DNA from: a virus
Direction: 5' to 3' (one strand)
Virus record (IMG/VR): IMGVR_UViG_3300028030_000017
Span: 1-48,151 of that record
DNA length: 48,151 bases
Numbering within the stretch: the stretch's first letter is position 1; the number at the start of each line of letters is the position of its first letter. The notes under the pieces were generated by a model, which searched no databases, was not told the origin of the DNA, and saw only the letters and a program-made list of their open reading frames with translations. The position numbers and the translations under genes are program-made. Below, one piece after another: positions 33,862-41,519 of the stretch.

Positions 33862-35699
33862 TTCGCCTCCTTTTCGATGTAATGTCCCACCGTTTCATAA
33901 CGGTAGATTCTATCTTTGCCTTTTTGCAAACTCTTCCAGTCAACGCCCGGCGGCACTACGTCCACTTCAACGGGCATTGGGATGTTTTTGATTTTACATT
34001 GAGGTGCGTACTGCACCCACGCTTCGGCCATCGCATCCCCTACCGCTTTCGCAATTTGCTTTGCTTCGTCTTCGGTATCCGCTTCAAAAGTGTAACTATC
34101 GTGGACGTACATTAAAAGCTTGCTAACGTCGGTCGTGTCGCTCATGTAGTGTAAAGCAAGCTTCGCAATTTCGGCACCCGCTCCCTGAATCGGGATATTG
34201 AGCCACATATTAAGCCGATCCGCTTTCACGCGGCGGCCCAAAGGCGTAACGGTAAGCTCACCAGCTTCCATGCGTTTCGCGCTCTCTTGATGCCATTGCC
34301 AAACTTTAGGATAGAGTTGGTACCAACGAATATGATAAGTATACACTTCCTCATCGGACAGGTTTATGCCCGTCCACTTCAACAGTATTGATTGTTTCTT
34401 TTTCGCCCCAGCACCGTAAAGCGAACTAAAATTGAAGACTTTTGCAATGCTTCGCTGGGTGTCGGTAACTTCGTCTTCAGGCACGCCGAAAAGAAACGCC
34501 GCCGTATAGCGGTGAAGATCGGTGCCGTCGATAAGCAAACGCGCCATCGTGTCGTCCCCTACCACCGCCGCAAATGTACGTAATTCGAGGTTGGAAAAAT
34601 CCGCGTAGATAAGATATTTGTCTTTTGACGCAAATACGTTTTTAAGCGACGAAGGGATCTGCTGGAGATTCGCTTCGGCGCATGATGAACGCCCCGAAAT
34701 CGGAGAAAGCCCTAAATGGCCTTTAACATAACCGTCAAGCGTCAAGCGTTTTTCATAGTCTTCTAAAAAAGAGTTTTGTTTACGAATCGCACGCACCTTC
34801 CGAACGGCGGCGGCACGGTAAGAAACGGGCATAGCGTCCCAGTCCTCTTTAGTCATCGTGTAACCGTCTTCGATTTGCTTTTCAAGCTCATCGAAGTTTT
34901 CCGCTTTGATTGCACGCTCTTTGATTTTTTGGGTATGTGAGCTTCCACAACCGCACGCCAACGCCGCTAACGCCGCATCGTCAGATTCGGTGATGCCCAG
35001 CCACGGACGGACTTGCCGGTAGCTATTTGCATTTACGGGCAAATTCCACCGCTTTAAAAGTTTCACGTTGTGAGAGTGCTGCTCTTTGACTTTTTCGATA
35101 TCCAAATGCAACGCACCTTTACACTCTACGAAATGTTCAGCGGTGAGTTTATCCAGACGATATGAAAACGTACCAATAGCGTCTTTGACGGCGTGAAAAA
35201 CACGCGGTAGATAAGCTACGTCGATAGCGGCATAAAGCAAGTGATTTTCATCAAGCTCAATCGCACCCCATTTTGTACGCTGAAGCTTTTTCTTTTCAAG
35301 TCCAGCTTTTTCATACGGGTCGAAGCTCCAGACTTTCATCATGCACGCATCAAGGCTGTATTTTTCCCATTCCGGTTTTGAGAGTCTTGCAAGTAAAAAA
35401 GTATCTTCCCATCGTTTAAAATCACGTGGTAGAAAGCCGTAAGGTTTTAAACAGTGGAAATCGTAAAGCAAGTTATGACCGATAATCCGGTCAGCGGTTT
35501 GGAGAGAGAGTAGGGCGGCGATTAACGCCTCATCAGTGTCTTTTTTAGTGTCGATAATGTAAAGTTTCCCATCTGAACTATCACGCGGAGTGATATACGC
35601 TTGCAATAATCTCACCGCGCCATAAAGCCCGGCAGTTTCCGTATCTATGTAAGCGTCGTAGCCCGATAGGTCAGACGGGAGCCGTGTTAAATAATTCAT
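33852..35699 (-). CDS. Family A DNA polymerase with 3'-5' exonuclease
   Basis: 615 residues, start at 35699 after AAGGAGGTTAAC. DnaQ-like proofreading domain: D19/E21 (IDTETAG), GHNLLYD (74-80), and Y156-xxx-D160 (YAAIDVAYL). Polymerase motifs: A is ADFSNLELR, B is RSIAKVFNFSSLYGAG and C is YVHDSYTFE. The motif B aromatic residue equivalent to E. coli F762 is Phe. It has T7-like overall size, without a 5'-3' exonuclease. The genome also carries a primase-polymerase, so the two probably share initiation and elongation. Confidence 0.95.
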   Translation of the reverse strand: MNYLTRLPSDLSGYDAYIDTETAGLYGAVRLLQAYITPRDSSDGKLYIIDTKKDTDEALIAALLSLQTADRIIGHNLLYDFHCLKPYGFLPRDFKRWEDTFLLARLSKPEWEKYSLDACMMKVWSFDPYEKAGLEKKKLQRTKWGAIELDENHLLYAAIDVAYLPRVFHAVKDAIGTFSYRLDKLTAEHFVECKGALHLDIEKVKEQHSHNVKLLKRWNLPVNANSYRQVRPWLGITESDDAALAALACGCGSSHTQKIKERAIKAENFDELEKQIEDGYTMTKEDWDAMPVSYRAAAVRKVRAIRKQNSFLEDYEKRLTLDGYVKGHLGLSPISGRSSCAEANLQQIPSSLKNVFASKDKYLIYADFSNLELRTFAAVVGDDTMARLLIDGTDLHRYTAAFLFGVPEDEVTDTQRSIAKVFNFSSLYGAGAKKKQSILLKWTGINLSDEEVYTYHIRWYQLYPKVWQWHQESAKRMEAGELTVTPLGRRVKADRLNMWLNIPIQGAGAEIAKLALHYMSDTTDVSKLLMYVHDSYTFEADTEDEAKQIAKAVGDAMAEAWVQYAPQCKIKNIPMPVEVDVVPPGVDWKSLQKGKDRIYRYETVGHYIEKEAKCS

Positions 35700-35719
35700 G
35701 TTAACCTCCTTCGGCATAC

Positions 35720-35736
35720 CGCCCCCGAAAGGGGCG
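35720..35736 (-). promoter_or_regulatory. Small GC hairpin between SSB-like and polymerase genes
   Basis: CGCCCC (35720-35725) and GGGGCG (35731-35736) pair around a 5-base loop, just upstream of the polymerase ribosome binding site. No U tract. It may protect mRNA or tune polymerase translation. Confidence 0.45.
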
Positions 35737-35741
35737 ACGGC

Positions 35742-36245
35742 TTATAGTCGCGGCTCCGCTGCAGTGCCTACATTTTCGTCTTCGGTCGGAATGGCCGCTT
35801 GAACGATAGAGTTATTATCGCCCAGCAGCTCATAGTATCGTTTAATCAACGCTTGCTTCGCTTCATCGGACAGTACGAGATGCAAAATCTCATACCCGTT
35901 CGATTTGCACACTTTCTTCTCGTTGTCATACTTATCGCCCTTCTTCCATTGCAGGGTGATTTTGTACGCTTCTTTAGTCCGCATCGCGCCGTTTTGAATC
36001 CGATTTTGAATGACGGTCTGATTAGGAAAGCTAACCAGTTTAGCCGACTTGACTGCCTCTTCGATTGAAGCTGCCGAAGGGTCGAATTGAAGCCCCTGAA
36101 TCACGGTGAAATTACCGTACTCCGGCGACGTAGCGTCGCCCAGTCCCATAAACAATAGCGTAATGCTATCACCAACTTGATCGAACTTAAACTGCGCATA
36201 AGGGCTATTGCCAACTTTCTCTTCCGCTTGAATGAATCCAGCCAT
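35742..36245 (-). CDS. Putative ssDNA-binding/replication accessory protein
   Basis: 167 residues; start after GGAGGTCAATT. The first 115 residues are beta-rich with several aromatic and basic residues. The C-terminal 20 are acidic to neutral and end in EPRL. Position directly upstream of the polymerase and the acidic tail recall phage ssDNA-binding proteins such as T7 gp2.5, but no OB-fold motif is certain. The primase-polymerase also ends in EPRL, hinting at a shared docking tail. Confidence 0.45.
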   Translation of the reverse strand: MAGFIQAEEKVGNSPYAQFKFDQVGDSITLLFMGLGDATSPEYGNFTVIQGLQFDPSAASIEEAVKSAKLVSFPNQTVIQNRIQNGAMRTKEAYKITLQWKKGDKYDNEKKVCKSNGYEILHLVLSDEAKQALIKRYYELLGDNNSIVQAAIPTEDENVGTAAEPRL

Positions 36246-36295
36246 AATTGACCTCCTATGTAATGATTTAGATTAAAAGTTTAACCGATAAAAGC

Positions 36296-36640
36296 TTAAT
36301 CATCGGTTAAGGTTAACCGTCGAAAAATCGCTTTGCCATCCCGATAAATGTTTACTACATAAATCGGCATAACCTTCGTTAATTTCGACAGCACCGATAT
36401 TTGAGATGGTCGAAGCGTATTATTTTCAAACTTCACTTCAAAACCACCAGCTTCAACTTCTTTAAGCCGTTTTTCAGTTACAATGAAATCCGGCAACCCA
36501 CGAAGCACGGGGGAATAGATTTTGAACCCTTCTTCAAAACCGATAATTCGTTTAAAATAAGGATATGTATCCTTTTCTTTTTTGAAATCTTTCGGCTTTT
36601 CGGGTACATAAGTATAAACCTCATCAAGGCTGTAACTCAT
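36296..36640 (-). CDS. VRR-NUC-type nuclease
   Basis: 114 residues, start at 36640 after AAGG. The PD-(D/E)XK core of VRR-NUC proteins is visible: P50-D51 (GLPDFIV), E68-V-K70 (GGFEVKFE) and Q80 (RPSQISVL). Family members act as single-domain structure-specific nucleases, possibly on Holliday junctions. It sits beside the SNF2-type helicase, a pairing seen in many phages. Confidence 0.85.
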   Translation of the reverse strand: MSYSLDEVYTYVPEKPKDFKKEKDTYPYFKRIIGFEEGFKIYSPVLRGLPDFIVTEKRLKEVEAGGFEVKFENNTLRPSQISVLSKLTKVMPIYVVNIYRDGKAIFRRLTLTDD

Positions 36641-36667
36641 AAGCAAACCTTATAATTAGATTTGCCG

Positions 36668-37888
36668 TTAAAAAGGTATTTCGCTTTTTCCCTCCTGTAT
36701 CCTTCGCCGTAAGTAGGTATCGAAATCTTCCTTTCGGTTGATGATTTTCTTAACCTCAAAATCGATATTTTGTCGTAAAAGATGTACGGCGTTAACACGG
36801 TGTGTTTGACCTGATCGATATACGCGTCCCCGCGCTTGATAATAAGTGCGAAACGCCAACGGTTGCGATAAGAAAAGCAGCGTATCGTAATGATGCTGCA
36901 AGTTGATCCCCTCCGCTATCGCATAAGTCGCAAAAACGGGGCGATCCCCCTTACTCAAAATTTTCGGTACGTCGCCTTTATAGTCCCCACGCACATAATA
37001 AAAGCTATCGCCGTATTTTTCAGCCACATATTTAACGGGGGCTTGAAAATACGAGAAAACGATCGTGTGAGGGTTGTCTTTTACGAAGTCGATAGCGTAA
37101 TCTATTTTCGCCGTATCAACTATTTCGTGAGTTTCGGGGTGAATCCCCTGCGCTATCGCATATGCCATCATGAACTGCGTCACCGTGGATTCAAGTTGCG
37201 CTTGATGTTCACGCCAAAGTTTCGCCAATTTAGGCGATTTAGGCAGATTGTGGTAGATTGGTTGCAATGGGGGCATTTCGACCGCATCGAGGTTGACGCG
37301 ATACGTATAAGGGTCGATTTGCCGCGCTATCTCGTGACGATATTCAGATCGTAAAAGCGCGACGGGCTGCCCGTACTCGTTAACGAAAAAATATCGGCTT
37401 TTCCACTTCGTCCAACTTTCGCCGTCCCACATTTTCGGATCAATGAGCCGATACTGAGAAAACAACTCATATTCACGGTCCGCTGGCGTTCCGCTCATCA
37501 ACAGTTTCGGCGTGTGTTTGTAGTATTTCCAAATCCGCTTCGTAATTTCCGCCGCGGGGTTTTTGAGGCGGTGAGCTTCGTCGCAGATAAAAAACTCAAC
37601 TTTCGGCAATAGCTTCAACCGCGTGAATTTTTCGTAGGTAAAGAGATTTTCGTTTGTCTTGAACGCCAGCCCCATTTTCGCGCCGTCTTCGATCCACGAT
37701 GGATGGGCTGATTTGGGCGCAAGTACGAAGTACTCGTCTTTCGGCAAATTTAAAGCTTTTAGCACCGCCAACGCGCCAATAGTTTTACCTACCCCCAAAT
37801 CCCCGTGAAGATATGCGGAGACGGGTTTACCGTCGCCGCGGCGCAGATACCAATCTCTAAACTCTTTTTGCCACTTACGAAGTTTCAT
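36668..37888 (-). CDS. SNF2/DEAD-like DNA helicase (SF2)
   Basis: 406 residues. Motif I is GDLGVGKT (29-36), motif II is DEAH (103-106), motif III is MSGTP, and motif VI is QARGRVYRSGQTH, the SNF2 signature of ATP-driven DNA translocases. It is compact, without extra domains. Phage homologues act in recombination or replication restart. It overlaps the next gene downstream on the strand and follows the VRR-NUC in function. Confidence 0.9.
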   Translation of the reverse strand: MKLRKWQKEFRDWYLRRGDGKPVSAYLHGDLGVGKTIGALAVLKALNLPKDEYFVLAPKSAHPSWIEDGAKMGLAFKTNENLFTYEKFTRLKLLPKVEFFICDEAHRLKNPAAEITKRIWKYYKHTPKLLMSGTPADREYELFSQYRLIDPKMWDGESWTKWKSRYFFVNEYGQPVALLRSEYRHEIARQIDPYTYRVNLDAVEMPPLQPIYHNLPKSPKLAKLWREHQAQLESTVTQFMMAYAIAQGIHPETHEIVDTAKIDYAIDFVKDNPHTIVFSYFQAPVKYVAEKYGDSFYYVRGDYKGDVPKILSKGDRPVFATYAIAEGINLQHHYDTLLFLSQPLAFRTYYQARGRVYRSGQTHRVNAVHLLRQNIDFEVKKIINRKEDFDTYLRRRIQEGKSEIPF

Positions 37889-38087
37889 GATCTTCGCGGC
37901 GGTGCTTTTCGTTGATCGCGGCCGCCCGTATTAGGTCGATAATCGCTATAATGTCGGTGTCGGTTTTATCGGCGATTTTACGCAGCCCTACCAGTATTTC
38001 GCTTAAAAGCTCCGGCACCGCGCCTTCAATATGTACGACGGGATTTTCGTCATTGTCTTGATGATTTGCTATGTCGATGTGTATCAT
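37875..38087 (-). CDS. Small hypothetical protein
   Basis: 70 residues, start at 38087 behind GGAAGGG. It starts with a His/Asp-rich strand (IHIDIANHQDND), followed by a helix (PELLSEILVGLRKIADK) and a charged tail. It overlaps the helicase start by 14 bases, so it is co-translated. Family unknown. Confidence 0.6.
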   Translation of the reverse strand: MIHIDIANHQDNDENPVVHIEGAVPELLSEILVGLRKIADKTDTDIIAIIDLIRAAAINEKHRREDHETS

Positions 38088-38332
38088 TTTACAATCCCTT
38101 CCGGCGTGATAATTCGTATACACTCCCGCAATGTGTCATTCCACAGCTCCACTACTTCGTATTTTTGCGGATCGAGGATGATGCTGAGTTTAGTCTTTGC
38201 ACTTTTTAGCCGATCCGGAAAATAGTGGATCGTGATAAACTTGTCTTTTTCCGATTTGTTTTGTATTTCAAAATCGTTGACTTTAATGTAATTTTCGCGC
38301 TTACCGCCTTTATAAACGATTCGCATTATCAT
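38084..38332 (-). CDS. Small hypothetical protein
   Basis: 82 residues, beta-rich (repeated short strands such as FITIHYFP and LSIILDPQKYEVVELW). No family recognised. Start follows GGAGGG; a second ATG two codons later is possible. It overlaps the next gene by four bases. Confidence 0.6.
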   Translation of the reverse strand: MIMRIVYKGGKRENYIKVNDFEIQNKSEKDKFITIHYFPDRLKSAKTKLSIILDPQKYEVVELWNDTLRECIRIITPEGIVK

Positions 38333-38334
38333 TG

Positions 38335-38544
38335 TTATTTGCCCTCCTTTTCATTGATTATCCAGTACCGCCGTCCCGCAATGACAATATTTTCAAGCGG
38401 TACTTTAACCGGATGTCCTTTACGCTCTACGTAAGCTGCGCCCACGCCCCTTTTAGGTAAGCACAGCGCAACTTCTTCCCAGCGATTGTGAGTCGCGTTC
38501 CAAACGGTAATCATCGCTCCCAATGTCCAGCTTATCGGGCACAT
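38335..38544 (-). CDS. Small hypothetical protein
   Basis: 69 residues, start at 38544 behind GGAGGTGCTGG, overlapping the methylase 3' end by 13 bases. It reads as a small beta barrel: MITVWNATHNRWEEV and a KVPLENIVIAGRRYW closing strand. Such KOW/SH3-like proteins are common in phages. Unknown function. Confidence 0.6.
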   Translation of the reverse strand: MCPISWTLGAMITVWNATHNRWEEVALCLPKRGVGAAYVERKGHPVKVPLENIVIAGRRYWIINEKEGK

Positions 38545-39347
38545 CCAGCACCTCCATTTATCACGATACATTCCGTGTTTCGATGTTTCGCTTCGGCATA
38601 ATTTTTGTTTTTTCCGCTGCCGATACAGATGGTGTAGTCAAATTTCACGACTTTATAATCACCTTCAAACCGCTTGACAAAATCATCATAGTAATGACTT
38701 AAAATCCAGCGGCCTCTAATGTTTCGTAGCACCTCTTCAAATTCATCATAATCGAATGGCGGCACGCCGCTATATTTTTCAGTGTCTTTGTACGGCGGAT
38801 CAAAATAGAAAAATGTGTCGGGGCTATCAAAACGCTTCACGATAACTTTGTAGTCATCATTGAAAATGTAAGCGTCTTTAAGCCGCGCCGCCGTGTCCAT
38901 GATTCGCGCTTCAATATTTTGTTTTGTGTGCGGATGGTTTCGTTTTTTCGAGAAAGCGAAACCTCCGTTGATTTTTTGAGTGAATGATCCGCACACATTA
39001 AAAAGAAAAAGTGCCGCTTTTTCCGCAGGCGGAGCGTTTCGGTAGTAATCCGTTGTAGTTTTAGCCTGATTGTAATACACATCTTTTGCATAGGGTAAAA
39101 GCGAAAAGATTCGCTTCACCTCATCGGGATTTTTACGCAGCTGATCGAAAAGATTCACAATATCGCCGTTAAGATCGTTTAAAACCTCGATATACTTCGA
39201 GGGGGCGATATCGGAGCGGCTTTTCGCAAAAAAGATCGCCGCCGATCCGCAAAACGGCTCAACGTAGACCGTATGCTCCGGAATGTAAGGTAATATCTTT
39301 TTTGCTAATTTTTGTTTCCCTCCCATATAACCGAAAAGCGGCTTCAT
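38532..39347 (-). CDS. DNA adenine-N6 methyltransferase (Dam/D12 class)
   Basis: 271 residues. Substrate/cofactor motifs: FGYMGGKQKLA at the start, the AdoMet site VEPFCGSAA (29-37), and the catalytic DPPY (183-186). It modifies adenines, probably at GATC-like sites, protecting phage DNA from host restriction or marking it for replication and packaging. Start after GAGGAGGCG, overlapping the HTH protein's stop region. No cognate endonuclease is adjacent, so it is an orphan methylase. Confidence 0.9.
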   Translation of the reverse strand: MKPLFGYMGGKQKLAKKILPYIPEHTVYVEPFCGSAAIFFAKSRSDIAPSKYIEVLNDLNGDIVNLFDQLRKNPDEVKRIFSLLPYAKDVYYNQAKTTTDYYRNAPPAEKAALFLFNVCGSFTQKINGGFAFSKKRNHPHTKQNIEARIMDTAARLKDAYIFNDDYKVIVKRFDSPDTFFYFDPPYKDTEKYSGVPPFDYDEFEEVLRNIRGRWILSHYYDDFVKRFEGDYKVVKFDYTICIGSGKNKNYAEAKHRNTECIVINGGAGCAR

Positions 39348-39348
39348 T

Positions 39349-39558
39349 TCACGCCTCCTCTTCGGAATCTTTCACATCATAATCTCCCGCACTTTCACGC
39401 AAACCCTCTTTAAGTTTGCAAATATACCACTCTTTCAAAGCGGCATAAACTTTGGGGCGTGAGTTTTTCCAGTGATAGAGTGTGCGGGTTTGGATGTCCA
39501 AAGCTTTCGCCAACTGTGGATTTTTGATATCTTCCGGATTGATGGTCGGTTTAGTCAT
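39349..39558 (-). CDS. Small helix-turn-helix protein, candidate regulator
   Basis: 69 residues, start at 39558 after GGGAGAG. The segment LAKALDIQTRTLYHWKNSRPK (about 16-36) reads as a helix-turn-helix, and the C-terminal 15 residues are acidic. It is the only small DNA-binding protein found near the operator-controlled early promoters, so it is a candidate repressor of them; there is no direct evidence. Overlaps its upstream neighbour by eight bases. Confidence 0.65.
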   Translation of the reverse strand: MTKPTINPEDIKNPQLAKALDIQTRTLYHWKNSRPKVYAALKEWYICKLKEGLRESAGDYDVKDSEEEA

Positions 39559-39955
39559 TTTTCTCTCCCTTAGATTGGATAAACGCTTCGGCGGATGAAA
39601 AAATTCCAAGCCCTGCTAACACGTCAATCGTCGCCGCGGGTACGTTTTGTACTAACCATTCAATAATTTTCGATTTTTTGTTTCCCGTCAACAATACGCT
39701 GTTAAACTCATTCCGTTTATTCATTGGTAGCAACAAACCGAAAACAAGTAACCGCTCAACTTTTTTATTTTCATTCGAGGCTTCTATAACACTATCCAGT
39801 GCTTTCCCTACAAAAAACAGCTTTTCACGCGGTGTAAGGGCATCAAAATCGCCCTCCGCAACTTTCACCGCCATTTTTTCAAGCTTTTCATCAGGTATTC
39901 CCAACGCTTCGCTTATTGCAGTGGCTTCGTGATTTATTTTGATATCTTTATACAT
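39551..39955 (-). CDS. Hypothetical helical protein
   Basis: 134 residues; the start at 39955 follows AAAGGAGGTCAAA. A longer in-frame reading (to about 40141) lies inside the neighbouring gene and lacks a site. Helical throughout, with no known family. Segment LTPREKLFFVGKALDSVIEA recalls small phage regulators, not firm. Overlaps the upstream gene by eight bases. Confidence 0.6.
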   Translation of the reverse strand: MYKDIKINHEATAISEALGIPDEKLEKMAVKVAEGDFDALTPREKLFFVGKALDSVIEASNENKKVERLLVFGLLLPMNKRNEFNSVLLTGNKKSKIIEWLVQNVPAATIDVLAGLGIFSSAEAFIQSKGEKND

Positions 39956-40574
39956 TTTGACCTCCTTTAGTATGTGATTTTTGTGATACTTTAGCCCCTT
40001 CGACAATAAAATATTCCGCCGCTGTACGTACGAAGATATCCCACTCATCTTTGTTACCCTGCTCGTAAAATTGTCTTGCAAGTTGTAAAGGTATAGAGGG
40101 GGCATCGTCTGAAAAATTGATTTTTCGATCAGCTTTACCAATTCCCGGCATCCACGAAATCATCATATCTGTTAGTTTAGATCGCCCAAAACGGGCCGCT
40201 ATCATTGCACCTAAAAGCGTAGGCTCCGCGCCGTCAAAAATCTCTCTTAACATCCCGTTCACCGCCATCGCTAAAAGTAAGCTTCCGTGGGGCAAGTCGA
40301 TATAAACATATTCAACCCCCTCTTCGGCAAGTGAACGAATGTAATTCATAACGTATTTGGTATTCTTATCCGTATCCGTCGTGTCAGTCAAACCCAATTG
40401 ATATGGAAACGGATAGCGTGCCTTACCACGTTCAGGGTCAATGTAGAAAATCCCCGCTTTTTCGCAAGTGCGGCGGATAAGACTCTCACGATCCCCGTCA
40501 TCAAAAACGCCGAACGTTTCAGCGTAATCCTTCAAATCTTCCAAACTCATTTCTCTTAGTGTTTGTTCAGTCAT
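39948..40574 (-). CDS. Hypothetical protein downstream of structured leader RNA
   Basis: 208 residues, soluble, mixed helix/strand, no family recognised. Notable parts are a Glu-rich N-terminal helix, FYIDPERGKARYPFPYQ and an Ala-rich stretch with AMIAARFGRSKL. It starts after AAGGAGGTCAAA at 40574. It is the first full-length gene after promoter P1, the structured RNA element and a 9-codon leader peptide, so its expression may depend on that RNA. Confidence 0.6.
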   Translation of the reverse strand: MTEQTLREMSLEDLKDYAETFGVFDDGDRESLIRRTCEKAGIFYIDPERGKARYPFPYQLGLTDTTDTDKNTKYVMNYIRSLAEEGVEYVYIDLPHGSLLLAMAVNGMLREIFDGAEPTLLGAMIAARFGRSKLTDMMISWMPGIGKADRKINFSDDAPSIPLQLARQFYEQGNKDEWDIFVRTAAEYFIVEGAKVSQKSHTKGGQNV

Positions 40575-40575
40575 T

Positions 40576-40604
40576 TTGACCTCCTTATATTTTTATGTTA
40601 TAAT
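40576..40604 (+). promoter_or_regulatory. Possible antisense promoter
   Basis: TTGACC (40576-40581), 17 bases, and TATAAT (40599-40604) on the plus strand would start RNA at about 40611, antisense to the structured leader RNA. The -35 part is also the complement of the common GGTCAA ribosome binding site, so it could be fortuitous. Confidence 0.3.
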
Positions 40605-40627
40605 CGCTGCGCCGTTAAATAAGGCAT
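40598..40627 (-). CDS. 9-residue leader peptide (MPYLTAQRL)
   Basis: A strong AAAGGAGGTC precedes ATG at 40627; the frame closes with TAA nine codons later, 23 bases before the next start. The site and start codon lie inside a stem-loop (GCAGCG and CGCTGC arms). It may be the relic of a former gene whose leader was interrupted by the structured RNA, or a real regulatory leader peptide. Confidence 0.4.
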   Translation of the reverse strand: MPYLTAQRL

Positions 40628-40639
40628 TTGACCTCCTTT

Positions 40640-40869
40640 GCAGCGTAAAGCGGGGCACTATCCCTCTGTTAGCTTGCAGCCCCGCTTGCAAGCAATTATC
40701 CTTCAACGTTTCCGGTCGCCCTCCCGTCAGGGCGTTTCGGGATTCTCACGGCTACCCTGTTTCCGCACGCCTTGCCAAAGGGCGTGTCACGAGGGCGGGA
40801 AATCCCCTCGCGGCTCGTCTTTCCGAGCGGTCATGGCGTCGGGCTTTCGGCTGCCCTCGGCTTATTGTT
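40640..40869 (-). ncRNA. GC-rich structured RNA with pseudoknot, unknown class
   Basis: About 230 bases without a convincing gene, clearly more GC-rich than the neighbours, driven by promoter P1. Hairpins on the minus strand: 40813-40828, 40790-40810, 40766-40786 and 40717-40734. The stems 40649-40656/40679-40686 (8 bp) and 40672-40678/40687-40693 (7 bp) interleave, which is an H-type pseudoknot or a two-state switch. Unpaired stretches on the minus strand are GAAA/GGAAA-rich, as expected for the sense strand of a folded RNA. Candidates are a new phage RNA, a leader riboregulator, or a HEARO/omega-type or TnpB-type guide RNA remnant. No IscB or TnpB gene is present in the window. Confidence 0.6.
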
Positions 40870-40875
40870 ACCGTT

Positions 40876-40908
40876 ATTATAACATACTTGACGCTATTTG
40901 TCAAGTAT
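40876..40908 (-). promoter_or_regulatory. Early promoter P1 with palindromic operator
   Basis: Minus-strand TTGACA (40904-40899), 17 bases, TATAAT (40881-40876). Arms ATACTTGAC and GTCAAGTAT overlap the -35 and spacer with a 7-base centre. Feeds the structured RNA and the genes down to the sigma factor. Confidence 0.85.
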
Positions 40909-40910
40909 AT

Positions 40911-41168
40911 TTAATCGCGGCTCACCAACTTTTTAATGTCACCTTCCAAATCATAGCTTTGAAAGACAATTCCGCCACCAAAGTCGCGGCCTCGATATTT
41001 CTTACCACCGATTCGCTCTTTGGCGATTTTGACAGCCTCATCATAAGACTCGGCACCAGGCACGACTCCCCACCAAACTACGTAGCGGGGATTCCCGTTC
41101 ACGTCGTTTTTGATTCGCTCGACGTGAATAGGCTCATCGTGAACGTAGATCGTTTTTGTGTTAGTCAT
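40911..41168 (-). CDS. Small hypothetical early protein
   Basis: 85 residues, start at 41168 after AAGGAGGTTGAA. Two short strand-helix units (TIYVHDEPIHVERI; YDEAVKIAKERIGG) with a Gly-rich turn. Unknown family. It has its own promoter, P2. The gene runs up to promoter P1: its stop is three bases from the operator. Confidence 0.65.
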   Translation of the reverse strand: MTNTKTIYVHDEPIHVERIKNDVNGNPRYVVWWGVVPGAESYDEAVKIAKERIGGKKYRGRDFGGGIVFQSYDLEGDIKKLVSRD

Positions 41169-41196
41169 TTCAACCTCCTTCATTTTTCTTACTGTT

Positions 41197-41225
41197 ATTA
41201 TAACGTAATTAACAGTAAATGTCAA
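41197..41225 (-). promoter_or_regulatory. Early promoter P2, variant operator
   Basis: Minus-strand TTGACA (41225-41220), 17 bases, TATAAT (41202-41197). The spacer is diverged from the other copies. Instead of the usual palindrome, TACTGTTA and TAACAGTA form 8-base arms around the -10 box. It may escape the common regulator or answer to another one. Confidence 0.8.
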
Positions 41226-41242
41226 GAGGTTACAACTAAAAT

Positions 41243-41473
41243 CTACAAAATTTCAAAATTTTTTCCGTCGCCGTCGAAGTAAAGAGTGTACTGCGTCACG
41301 TCATCGACGACTAAAACTTCCCGATTTTTTACGTCGTTAAAAGTCGGATCGATACTCTCCCACACACTCCCATCATCTTGAACGACGTAAATAAGCAACT
41401 CATACGGATCATCGTCTTCATCGAGTAGCCCGAACGCGACGAATTTTTCATAAATCGTATCTCTAACACTCAT
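41243..41473 (-). CDS. Acidic small protein
   Basis: 76 residues, start after GGAGATGCT. It has about 19 Asp/Glu against 5 Lys/Arg, giving a net charge near -14, with beta strands (TQYTLYFDGDG). Small acidic phage early proteins are sometimes DNA mimics that block restriction or other defences. Possible here, but only charge and setting support it. Confidence 0.6.
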   Translation of the reverse strand: MSVRDTIYEKFVAFGLLDEDDDPYELLIYVVQDDGSVWESIDPTFNDVKNREVLVVDDVTQYTLYFDGDGKNFEIL

Positions 41474-41496
41474 AGCATCTCCATTAACGCAATATT

Positions 41497-41514
41497 CGCC
41501 GCATATTTGCGGCG
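41497..41514 (-). terminator. Perfect 7-bp hairpin between early genes
   Basis: CGCCGCA and TGCGGCG arms with a 4-base loop (41497-41514) between two early genes, right after a TATAAT (41524-41519, minus) that overlaps the preceding stop. No U tract. It could be a weak terminator or a 5' stability element for the 41243-41473 gene. Confidence 0.45.
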
Positions 41515-41519
41515 TGTCA

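Noticed and set aside
40576-41282. Open frames on the plus strand across the structured RNA
   Set aside because: They are Arg/Ser/Pro-rich, have no ribosome binding site and mirror the folded RNA, as antisense frames of structured RNAs often do.
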